A stretch of DNA of 11,526 nucleotides from positions 1 to 11,526 of the forward strand of contig JAFRZQ010000219.1 of the NCBI GenBank assembly GCA_017442465.1, given 5' to 3'. Source of the DNA: Anaerotignum sp. (GTDB lineage: Bacteria > Bacillota > Clostridia > Lachnospirales > Anaerotignaceae). Below are positions 5,387-11,526 of the stretch, one piece after another. Below the pieces are notes generated by a model. That model did no database searches. It was not told the origin of the DNA and saw only the letters and a list, made by a program, of their open reading frames with translations. The position numbers and the translations under genes were made by a program. How positions within the stretch are numbered: position 1 is the stretch's first letter; each line of letters starts with the position of its first letter.

Positions 5387-6088
5387 TCAAGGTTCATCTG
5401 TCATACGGTAGCCTACGCCGACTTCTGTAAAAATATATTCAGGAGAGGCAGGATTTTTTTCCAGTTTCCTGCGGATATTAGCCATATTCACGCGAAGGAT
5501 CTGATTGTCTTTGACAGCATAAGGACCCCAAAGCTCTGTAATGATGAAATCATATGTTAATACACGTCCTGCACTTTTTGCCAGTAAGGAAACGATTTTG
5601 AACTCAATTTGTGTCAGGTGAACGTCTTTTCCGTCTACTGTGATCTGGCGTTTATCAAAATCAATGGTCAACTCCTTGGTTTTGAATATGTCATTGGCGG
5701 GAGTACTGCTGTTTGCCATTAGACTGTGTCTTAATGCTGTGCGAATACGAGCCAGAAGCTCAGATGTACCAAAAGGTTTGGAAATATAATCATCAGCACC
5801 AAGGTCAAGAGCCTCCACTTTATCAGATTCTTCGCCCCTTGCGGAAACGACGATGACAGGTATGGAGGACCATTCTCTGATTTTTTTCAGGATTTCGATA
5901 CCATCCATATCCGGCAGCCCCAAATCCAGTAAAATAAGATCAGGACAATGAGAGGGGATCATGGAAAGAGCTTCACGGGCAGTTTTTGCAACCAAAGGTG
6001 CATATGTATTTGCTTTTAATGTAGTGGCAATAAAATTACTGATTGCATCTTCATCTTCAATGATCATTACTTTTATTTTATTCAGCAT
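5387..6088 (-). CDS. KdpE-like response regulator, OmpR/PhoB family
   Basis: A DNA-binding response regulator of 233 residues. The receiver domain (~4-120) has the acidic pocket EDED at 11-14, phospho-acceptor Asp55 in LLDLGLPDMDG, Ser82 in VVSARGE and Lys104 in SKPFG. A winged-helix domain follows (~135-230), with LTQIEFKIVSLLA, LWGPY, LRVNMANIRRKLE and EVGVGYRM. The motif order and ILRVNMANIRRKLE resemble KdpE. ATG at 6088 is chosen because GGAG lies 9 bases upstream; a longer in-frame start at 6178 would sit far inside the kinase gene. It overlaps the kinase gene by 11 bases, which indicates coupled translation. In classical systems KdpE activates the kdpFABC potassium pump; no such genes are nearby, so the target is unknown. 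Confidence 0.92.
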   Translation of the reverse strand: MLNKIKVMIIEDEDAISNFIATTLKANTYAPLVAKTAREALSMIPSHCPDLILLDLGLPDMDGIEILKKIREWSSIPVIVVSARGEESDKVEALDLGADDYISKPFGTSELLARIRTALRHSLMANSSTPANDIFKTKELTIDFDKRQITVDGKDVHLTQIEFKIVSLLAKSAGRVLTYDFIITELWGPYAVKDNQILRVNMANIRRKLEKNPASPEYIFTEVGVGYRMTDEP

Positions 6089-7634
6089 AATTCTGCACTC
6101 CTTTCGTAGGTAGTACAAACGTAAAGCTTGCACCGCCGGTTGAATTATTTTCAGCATATATTTTGCCATCATGAGCAAGAATAATAGATTTACAAATGGA
6201 AAGTCCGATGCCTATGCCACGGCTGGAATCGCTGGAACCTTTATTTGGCTTACCGTCAAAAATATCAGGAATACGGGAGGGATCGATACCTTTACCCTGG
6301 TCAGATACGGTAAAAACTGCACCGCTTTTTTTATGACTTACTTTTAAGGAAATAGGAAGCGGGCTTCCGGAATGTCTGATAGAGTTCTCCATAAGGTTGA
6401 TCAGGACCTGTTCAATGAGTGTTGCATCCATTGGCACGATCAGCATTTCATCCGGAACTTTTACATTGACAGATGCATCGGGGAAGCGTTTTCTGATACG
6501 TCCCACTGCTTCACCTACAACTTCTTCGACAATTTCATCCTGTTTTTTCAGATTTGTTGTGCCACCGCTGATTCGAGTGACAGAAAGCAGATTTTCCACC
6601 ATATGAATGAGCCATTCTGCATCCTGCTGGATATCTGATAGCATTTTTCGACTGGTGTCTGCAGGTATCCTGGTGCCGTTTTCAAGCAGTGTATTGGCGG
6701 AACCAATGATACCAGTTAGGGGTGTACGCAAATCATGGGAAACGGCACGCAGAAGATTACTGCGCATTTTTTCTTTTTCCGTTTCTAAGAGGATCGCCTG
6801 TGCCTGTTCTGTCATCTGCTGTTTCTGCAGTGCAAGAATCGTCTGAGAGATCATAACATCGATAAAATTATATGTGCCTTCCATGATGAATTTTGAATCA
6901 TCGAACAAAAATCCTACGACGCCGTATTTTTTTTCCTGAGTAAAAATTGGAATATAGGTTCCTTTGCAATTCTGGCTGCCGCTGTTGATATCTGCTCCGG
7001 TGGGGGAGCAGGATTCATATGCCTGATAGGCAACTTGTTTCTCCAGAATGCTTTTGAAGATATTTTCATCTTCATCGGAGCTGGTTTTCATGGTGATTTT
7101 ATGAGGATTCATTGGAGAACCCAGATATAGAATAACGCCGCATTGATTGGTTTCATAAAAATAATCAGCGGCCATTTCAATGATCGAATTTGGATCATGA
7201 GCAGTCAGAATGGATTTACTCATTTCATTCAGTGTTTCTGCTCTCTTTTTACCTTCGGCCGAAATGATAGCAGCCTGTTTAACTTTAGCCGTCAGAAAGC
7301 TTGCTAAAATAGACATCATGAGCATCAGGGTAAAGGTAACTGGGTAGCCTGCGATGCTGAAATCTAGTGCAAAATAAGGGAAAGTAAAGAAAAAGTTAAC
7401 CCCAATAACCCCGCCGATAGAAGCTAAAACACCCCAGAAATAACCCTCCGTCAGGAAGGAGGTGACAGCAACTGCCAGCATATATACACCGAAAATATTA
7501 TCATTCATTACGGCGGCTCCGTTCAGCCAAAGGGCAAAGCAGGTAGCAACCAGATATACTAAAAGTGTTTTATAGAAATCCTGGATCAATGATATATAAT
7601 TATAATTACTTAGAATTTTCAAGGAACGTTTCAT
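6078..7634 (-). CDS. KdpD-like membrane sensor histidine kinase, short form
   Basis: A sensor kinase of 518 residues, partner of the regulator that follows it. The N-terminus has about four membrane segments (near 22-42, 48-64, 66-86 and 98-116), like the DUF4118 domain of KdpD. A GAF-like region follows (~140-270), then the phospho-acceptor helix with His300 in AVSHDLRTPLTGIIGSA. The ATPase domain has N-box Asn417 in NLMENSIRHSG, G1 box SDQGKGI near 444-450 and G2 box GIGIGLSICKSI near 473-484. Classical KdpD is about 900 residues and begins with cytoplasmic sensor and UspA-like domains; these are absent here. The true start is well supported: AGGAG lies 7 bases before ATG at 7634 and DNA upstream is intergenic. 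Potassium or turgor sensing is only a guess by homology. Confidence 0.92.
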   Translation of the reverse strand: MKRSLKILSNYNYISLIQDFYKTLLVYLVATCFALWLNGAAVMNDNIFGVYMLAVAVTSFLTEGYFWGVLASIGGVIGVNFFFTFPYFALDFSIAGYPVTFTLMLMMSILASFLTAKVKQAAIISAEGKKRAETLNEMSKSILTAHDPNSIIEMAADYFYETNQCGVILYLGSPMNPHKITMKTSSDEDENIFKSILEKQVAYQAYESCSPTGADINSGSQNCKGTYIPIFTQEKKYGVVGFLFDDSKFIMEGTYNFIDVMISQTILALQKQQMTEQAQAILLETEKEKMRSNLLRAVSHDLRTPLTGIIGSANTLLENGTRIPADTSRKMLSDIQQDAEWLIHMVENLLSVTRISGGTTNLKKQDEIVEEVVGEAVGRIRKRFPDASVNVKVPDEMLIVPMDATLIEQVLINLMENSIRHSGSPLPISLKVSHKKSGAVFTVSDQGKGIDPSRIPDIFDGKPNKGSSDSSRGIGIGLSICKSIILAHDGKIYAENNSTGGASFTFVLPTKGVQNYAE

Positions 7635-7671
7635 TCGTATTCTCCTGTGTATGTAAAAAGTTTATTTTGAT

Positions 7672-7677
7672 ATTATA
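7672..7677 (-). promoter_or_regulatory. Possible -10 box for the two-component operon
   Basis: A perfect TATAAT on the minus strand, about 38 bases before the kinase start. No good -35 lies 16 to 18 bases upstream, so the call is weak. Confidence 0.4.
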
Positions 7678-7762
7678 CATCATCTTAACAGGAAAAGGAA
7701 TAAAGTCTGTCTAAAGATTCTTTATTAGAGGGTGATTTCGTGAAAAAAGGACAAATGTTTCA

Positions 7763-7791
7763 TTGCCATGGAATGGGTTGTTTGCTATAAT
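7763..7791 (+). promoter_or_regulatory. Sigma-A promoter of the decarboxylase gene
   Basis: TTGCCA at 7763-7768, a 17-base spacer, and TATAAT at 7786-7791 with TGC before it (extended -10). Start near 7798, leader of about 35 bases, too short for a lysine riboswitch. The -35 lies within a near-palindrome, CATTGCCATGGAATG at 7761-7775. Confidence 0.8.
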
Positions 7792-7832
7792 GAAAACAAT
7801 ATTGAAATTTTAAGAAAAGGAGCAGCAGGCAA

Positions 7833-9089
7833 ATGAAAAAACCTTTCGTAACATTAGAACAGGCAAAAAAAATTATTGAACAATATCCTACACCTTTTCA
7901 TATTTATGACGAAAAAGGGATCCGAGAAAATGCCAGAAAAGTAAATGAAGCATTTTCCTGGAATAAAGGATTTAAGGAATATTTTGCAGTAAAAGCCACT
8001 CCCACACCTGGTATTCTGCAGGTTTTGAAGGAAGAGGGCTGTGGTGCAGACTGTTCTTCCCTGACAGAGCTGATGATGGCAGAAGCAGTAGGACAGACAG
8101 GGCATGATATTATGTTTTCTTCCAACGTAACGCCGGCAGAAGACTTTGTAAAGGCAGCGGAACTGGGGGCGATCATTAATTTTGATGATATCACTCACAT
8201 TCCATTCTTTGAAAAACTGGCACCTATTCCTGAAACAGTATGTTGCCGTTTCAATCCTGGTGGTGTGTTCCAGGTAAGCAATGAAATTATGGATCATCCT
8301 GGTGAATCCAAATATGGCATGACAAAGACACAGCTGACAGAAGCATTCAAAATACTGAAGGAAAAAGGTGCAAAGCACTTTGGTATCCATTCCTTCCTTG
8401 CTTCCAGCACAAAATCAAACGATTATTATCCTATGCTGGCAAAAATCCTCTTTGAACTGGCTGTGGAACTGAAAAAAGAACTGGATATCCATATTGCCTT
8501 TATCAATTTGTCCGGCGGTGTTGGCATTCCCTACGAACCGCATGAAGAACCCTGCGACATTATGGCTATTGGTGAAGGTGTCAGAAAAGTATATGAAGAA
8601 GTCCTGGTTCCAGAAGGGATGGATGATGTAGCCATCTTTACGGAAATGGGCAGATATATGCTGGCACCCTATGGTGCGCTGATTTCTGAGGCAATTCATG
8701 AAAAGCATATTTATAAGGAATATATTGGTCTGGATGCCTGTGCTGCAAATCTGATGCGTCCAGCTATGTATGGTTCCTATCACCATATTACGATCCTTGG
8801 CAAGGAGGATGCTGTCTGCGATCATAAATATGATATCACCGGCGGTTTGTGTGAAAACAACGATAAATTTGCAATTGACCGTATGATGCCTGAAATTGAA
8901 ATTGGTGATATCCTGTTTATCCATGACACTGGTGCTCATGGTCATGCAATGGGATATAACTATAATGGTAAGCTTCGTTCCGCAGAACTTTTGCTGCAGG
9001 AAGATGGCACCATTAAAATGATCCGCAGAGCGGAAACAGAAAAAGATTATTTTGCGACATTTGATTTTACAGGTCTGTTTGACAAATAA
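7833..9089 (+). CDS. lysA: PLP-dependent decarboxylase, diaminopimelate decarboxylase family
   Basis: A fold-type III PLP enzyme of 418 residues that most likely converts meso-diaminopimelate to lysine, the last step of lysine synthesis. Lys54 in EYFAVKATPTPG is the expected Schiff-base lysine. The glycine-rich phosphate loop LSGGVGIPY is at 227-235, EMGRYMLAPYG at 271-281 stands where the family has EPGR, LDACAANLMRPAMYG is at 300-314, and the CE pair of the active site is at 340-341 (GGLCENNDKF). HSFLASST at 186-193 replaces the usual HIGS motif. The deviations place it in a divergent branch. D-ornithine/D-lysine decarboxylases share this fold, so substrate is not certain, and the next gene acts on a D-amino acid. 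AAGGAG precedes the ATG. Its transcript ends in the inverted-repeat region. Confidence 0.82.
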   Translation: MKKPFVTLEQAKKIIEQYPTPFHIYDEKGIRENARKVNEAFSWNKGFKEYFAVKATPTPGILQVLKEEGCGADCSSLTELMMAEAVGQTGHDIMFSSNVTPAEDFVKAAELGAIINFDDITHIPFFEKLAPIPETVCCRFNPGGVFQVSNEIMDHPGESKYGMTKTQLTEAFKILKEKGAKHFGIHSFLASSTKSNDYYPMLAKILFELAVELKKELDIHIAFINLSGGVGIPYEPHEEPCDIMAIGEGVRKVYEEVLVPEGMDDVAIFTEMGRYMLAPYGALISEAIHEKHIYKEYIGLDACAANLMRPAMYGSYHHITILGKEDAVCDHKYDITGGLCENNDKFAIDRMMPEIEIGDILFIHDTGAHGHAMGYNYNGKLRSAELLLQEDGTIKMIRRAETEKDYFATFDFTGLFDK

Positions 9090-9094
9090 GCAGT

Positions 9095-9277
9095 AAAAAA
9101 GAGTCCTTTTAGAGGAGTCCTGACAAAAAAACAAAAAACTGAAAGAAAACCTCGAAATTAAGGGATTCTTTCAGTTTTTTAATGTTTTTTTAGGACATCC
9201 TCGCAGTGCGGCTTAAGAAAACAGTAAAATCTGAAAGATATGTTTTCTCAAGCCGGCACTACATTGGACTCTTTTTT
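9095..9277. repeat. Nested inverted-repeat element, bidirectional terminator region between lysA and dsdA
   Basis: The outer arms AAAAAAGAGTCC (9095-9106) and GGACTCTTTTTT (9266-9277) are perfect 12-base inverted repeats. Inside are a perfect 15-pair hairpin (9133-9147 with 9166-9180), flanked by a weaker extension (AAAAAAAC near 9125-9132 with GTTTTTTT at 9184-9191), and a second long hairpin (9206-9222 with 9242-9259; 16 pairs, one mismatch, one bulge). A- and T-tracts are symmetrical, so it can stop both converging genes. The outer arms closely match the stem of the gap2 terminator. It could be a terminator interrupted by an inserted palindromic element, or a small mobile repeat; one copy cannot decide. 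Confidence 0.6.
9133..9180. terminator. Perfect 15-pair hairpin, probable terminator of lysA
   Basis: AAAAAACTGAAAGAA pairs without mismatch with TTCTTTCAGTTTTTT around an 18-base loop. The A/T-flanked stem can end transcription in either direction. Confidence 0.7.
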
Positions 9278-9284
9278 TGATGCT

Positions 9285-10613
9285 TTATTTCAGATGTGTA
9301 TTTTTATACTCTTCACGAATATCTTCTGGAACTAAGCTGCCGCCTGTTGCCCAGGGAATATGTGTAGCATTTGCCATTTTGTCTTCCAGACCCATATCTT
9401 TGATATATTTCTGTACTTTTTCATCCTTCAGCATGATAGGACCCCAGAAGGAAGCACAAGCGGAAGGTTCGATGAAGATATCTTCTGTTTCAACCAGATC
9501 TCTCATCAGATCATAGATGTGATAGTCTTCCAGAGACATTTCGCCGGCCAGCAAATGATTCATCACGCCGCCTACAAAACCGGAAGCACGGCCAACAGCA
9601 AGGCCGTCTGCATGGGTCTGACCGGACAGGCCAAAGTCTTTGACACAGACTTCATTCTGCAGGCCGGAAGCCATACCAACCAGCATACAAGGGGCTTCTG
9701 TAGGTTCTGTGAAGAAAATATGTACGTTGTCACCAAAGATTTTCTTGAAGCCAAAAGCAACACCGCCGGGGGCACCGCCTACGCCGCAGGGGATATATAC
9801 GAACAGAGGATGGTCGGCATCAACTACGATTCCGTTTTCTTCAAACTGTTTTACAATGCGTTTTGCAGCAACTGCATAACCCAGGAAGAGTGTTACAGAG
9901 TTTTCATCATCAACGAAATAGCTGGTAGGATCGGCATCAGAATTCTTTCTGCCAACCTCTACGGCCTTGCTGTAGTCATCTGCATATTCCACAACATCTG
10001 CACCTCTCAGACGAAGCAGATCTTTTTTCCACTGTTTTGCATCTGCAGACATATGAACGATAACATGGAAGCCCAGAGCTGCACTCATGATGCCAATGGA
10101 CATACCCAGATTGCCTGTGGAACCAACCTGAATTTTGAATTTACCAAAGAATTCTCTGAATTCATCAGAAGCGAATACGCTGTAGTCATCGCCTTCTTTC
10201 AGCATACCATGTTCCAAAGCCAGATCTTCTGCGTGCTTCAAAACTTCATAGATACCGCCGCGGGCTTTGATGGAACCGGAAATTGCCAGATGGCTGTCCT
10301 GCTTCAAATACATTTTACCGGGGATGGAAGTTGCATAGTTTTCTTCCAGTTTTTTCTGCATATTGGGGATATATGTCAGAGGAGATTCGATCAGACCGTT
10401 TGTAGGTACAGTTTCGGGGAATTTTTTCATCAGGAAAGGAGCAAAACGAGCCAGTCTTGCTTCAGCATCATCGATATCTGCCATTGTAATATCGATTTTT
10501 GCCATGGCATCATCTGTTTTTTCCAGATTTTCATTGATCCATACAACTTCCTTGCCTTCTGCAACCTGCATCAGCAGATCCGCGTTGTTACATCTTTTCA
10601 AAAGTTCCTGCAT
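9285..10613 (-). CDS. dsdA: D-serine ammonia-lyase (D-serine dehydratase)
   Basis: A PLP enzyme that deaminates D-serine to pyruvate and ammonia in the cytoplasm, for detoxification or use as carbon and nitrogen source. The fold-type II signature is clear: Lys116 in AISGSIKARGGIYEV is the PLP lysine, GSTGNLGMSIG at 164-174 and CGVGGAPGG at 276-284 bind the cofactor, and TGGSLVP is at 423-429. The 442 residues equal the E. coli DsdA length. ATG at 10613 is chosen because GGAGG lies 8 bases upstream; an in-frame ATG at 10643 would start ahead of that site. Classical dsdA is regulated by DsdC and sits with transporter dsdX, but neither is seen here. It is convergent with lysA and divergent from the FNT-family gene. 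Confidence 0.94.
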   Translation of the reverse strand: MQELLKRCNNADLLMQVAEGKEVVWINENLEKTDDAMAKIDITMADIDDAEARLARFAPFLMKKFPETVPTNGLIESPLTYIPNMQKKLEENYATSIPGKMYLKQDSHLAISGSIKARGGIYEVLKHAEDLALEHGMLKEGDDYSVFASDEFREFFGKFKIQVGSTGNLGMSIGIMSAALGFHVIVHMSADAKQWKKDLLRLRGADVVEYADDYSKAVEVGRKNSDADPTSYFVDDENSVTLFLGYAVAAKRIVKQFEENGIVVDADHPLFVYIPCGVGGAPGGVAFGFKKIFGDNVHIFFTEPTEAPCMLVGMASGLQNEVCVKDFGLSGQTHADGLAVGRASGFVGGVMNHLLAGEMSLEDYHIYDLMRDLVETEDIFIEPSACASFWGPIMLKDEKVQKYIKDMGLEDKMANATHIPWATGGSLVPEDIREEYKNTHLK

Positions 10614-10669
10614 AGAGGTATCCTCCTTTATAAAATAATTCAAATCATATAACCAGATTCTACTATTTC

Positions 10670-10698
10670 ATAGTATCACATTGGCTAATCCAGTGCAA
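10670..10698 (-). promoter_or_regulatory. Promoter of dsdA
   Basis: Minus-strand TTGCAC (10698-10693), a 17-base spacer and TACTAT (10675-10670) with TGA before it. The start should be near 10663, giving a leader of about 50 bases. Confidence 0.65.
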
Positions 10699-10741
10699 GG
10701 CGATTTGTTTTACGGAAAATATAGACATTATATCCTTGGGA

Positions 10742-10771
10742 TTGACAGCCTTTTGCAAAATCCGTTATACT
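10742..10771 (+). promoter_or_regulatory. Promoter of the FNT-family gene
   Basis: A perfect -35 TTGACA (10742-10747), an 18-base spacer and TATACT (10766-10771). The transcript starts near 10778, about 40 bases before the gene. Confidence 0.8.
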
Positions 10772-10816
10772 AATAAAACAGATGAAAAGTTTTAATTAAA
10801 TAAAGGAGGATTATTT

Positions 10817-11443
10817 ATGGAAAGAGCAAGACAACTTGTATCTGCAATCATTGCCGGTATGCTTATCGGCATGGGTGGTACCGTTTATCTGTCCCAGTCC
10901 AATCCGGTTATTGGCAGCTTCCTGTTTGCCATTGGTCTGTATACGATCGTAGCATTCCAGTTACATCTGTTTACAGGGAAGATCGGGTATACACCCTTTC
11001 AGAAACCTATCTACATTATTGAACTGGTGATCACATGGGTCGGTAATCTGTTGGGGACAGGACTGACAGCACTGATGGTAAAAAACAGTCGCATTGGTGT
11101 ACCTTTGGTTGAGAAAGTTCAGGGGATCGTAGATGTAAAGCTGAATGATAATTTTCTTAGTATTTTCCTGCTGGCAATTTTCTGCGGTATGCTGATGTTT
11201 ATTGCCGTTGACTGTTATCGGAATATCCAGGGATCTACACTGAAATTTATCGGTGTATTTGTGCCCGTGATGGTTTTTATTCTGAGCGGTTTTGAACACG
11301 TGATCGCGAATATGTACTACTTCAGCCTTGCTGGAGCATGGAGTGGCCACTGTCTCATGTCTGTTGTGATTATGACACTGGGGAATTCTGTTGGCGGTAT
11401 GCTGATTCCACTGTACTTGAAAATTTTCAAAGTAAGAGTATAA
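10817..11443 (+). CDS. Formate/nitrite transporter (FNT) family membrane protein
   Basis: A polytopic membrane protein of 208 residues with about six hydrophobic segments (near 6-26, 33-53, 63-85, 112-132, 142-158 and 178-200). FNT signatures are LHLFTGKIGY at 49-58 (the FTG/FTS constriction motif), SGFEHVIANMYY at 157-168 with the central His161, and GNSVGGM at 189-195. These channels pass formate, nitrite, hydrosulfide or other small monovalent anions. The protein is shorter than FocA-type members (~250-285) because termini and loops are trimmed, not because of a visible break. The ATG at 10817 has GGAGG 7 bases upstream. It is divergent from dsdA and is single-gene with its own terminator. 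Formate export is plausible for a fermenter, but the substrate cannot be read from sequence. Confidence 0.88.
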   Translation: MERARQLVSAIIAGMLIGMGGTVYLSQSNPVIGSFLFAIGLYTIVAFQLHLFTGKIGYTPFQKPIYIIELVITWVGNLLGTGLTALMVKNSRIGVPLVEKVQGIVDVKLNDNFLSIFLLAIFCGMLMFIAVDCYRNIQGSTLKFIGVFVPVMVFILSGFEHVIANMYYFSLAGAWSGHCLMSVVIMTLGNSVGGMLIPLYLKIFKVRV

Positions 11444-11445
11444 TG

Positions 11446-11476
11446 AAACGGGAGAGAAATCTCCCGTTTTCTTTTT
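11446..11476 (+). terminator. Intrinsic terminator of the FNT-family gene
   Basis: AAACGGGAGA (11446-11455) and TCTCCCGTTT (11460-11469) form a perfect 10-pair stem with loop GAAA. TCTTTTT follows. Confidence 0.92.
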
Positions 11477-11499
11477 GTATTAATAGAAATAGGTGACAC

Positions 11500-11526
11500 A
11501 TGGATAATATCAAAGAAATGATACAA
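11500..11526 (+). CDS. Possible start of a gene cut by the right edge
   Basis: ATG at 11500 opens nine codons (MDNIKEMIQ) up to the window end. AGGTG at 11491-11495, 4 bases upstream, is a modest ribosome binding site. It follows a strong terminator, and no promoter is clear in the short gap. Nothing can be said of its product. Confidence 0.35.

Noticed and set aside
7748..7760. Third CggR-like site (GGACAAATGTTT)
   Set aside because: Only the GGAC half is present; the TGTCC half is missing at the required spacing.
7798..7832. Lysine riboswitch or T-box before the decarboxylase gene
   Set aside because: The predicted leader is only about 35 bases, and the region upstream of the promoter lacks T-box or lysine-riboswitch features.
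8415..9134. Minus-strand open frame of 239 codons opposite the decarboxylase gene
   Set aside because: It runs through the terminator region, has abnormal composition, and lies on the antisense of a conserved enzyme.
9360..10652. Plus-strand open frame of 430 codons opposite dsdA
   Set aside because: Shadow of dsdA: Cys/Phe/His-rich, no domain and no ribosome binding site. dsdA has conserved catalytic motifs.
1..11526. CRISPR array, tRNA, rRNA, insertion sequence or prophage
   Set aside because: I see no regularly spaced repeats, no cloverleaf or rRNA-like sequence, and no transposase, integrase or phage gene.

Overview
The window looks like a chromosomal segment of an anaerobic, endospore-forming Firmicute of the class Clostridia, probably Lachnospirales-like. 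The reasons are sporulation sigma-factor genes, moderately AT-rich DNA, strong GGAGG ribosome binding sites, TG-extended -10 promoters, tight intrinsic terminators and a fermentative gene set. The family-level guess is only moderately supported. I see no phage, transposase, CRISPR, tRNA or rRNA, so this is ordinary core chromosome with a few less ordinary intergenic regions.

Left part (1-2076): the 5' part of a minus-strand late mother-cell sigma factor (sigK-like, running off the left edge) stands back to back with the plus-strand spoIIAA-spoIIAB-sigF operon. That operon encodes anti-anti-sigma factor, anti-sigma factor/kinase and the first forespore sigma factor. A sigma-H-like -35 box lies before the operon and a sigma-K-like promoter before sigK.

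Second part (2081-5342): a small minus-strand zinc-ribbon protein gene ends on a terminator shared with sigF. Next come a 33-residue membrane-peptide ORF with its own strong promoter and a nested RNA structure ending in a T-tract, then two tandem paralogous glyceraldehyde-3-phosphate dehydrogenase genes. gap1 keeps the NAD-selecting Asp and gap2 lacks it. GGGAC-N6-TGTCC elements resembling the operator of the glycolytic repressor CggR lie at the start of the gap1 transcript and, as two copies, between the genes. No cggR gene is in the window.

Third part (5351-7634, minus strand): a KdpD/KdpE-like two-component pair with an 11-base gene overlap. The kinase lacks the N-terminal half of classical KdpD, and no kdpFABC genes are present.

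Right part (7763-11526): a PLP-dependent decarboxylase of the diaminopimelate decarboxylase family converges on a D-serine ammonia-lyase gene (dsdA). Between them is a ~183 bp element of nested inverted repeats that can act as a bidirectional terminator. Divergent from dsdA is a short formate/nitrite transporter family gene. D-serine deamination gives pyruvate, and formate is a product of anaerobic pyruvate metabolism, so these two may be linked metabolically (inference). A possible gene start lies at the right edge.

The least explained parts are the 33-residue ORF with its structured 3' region, the CggR-like sites at the two gap genes and the branched inverted-repeat element between lysA and dsdA. 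I do not see convincing evidence for a wholly new multi-gene system.
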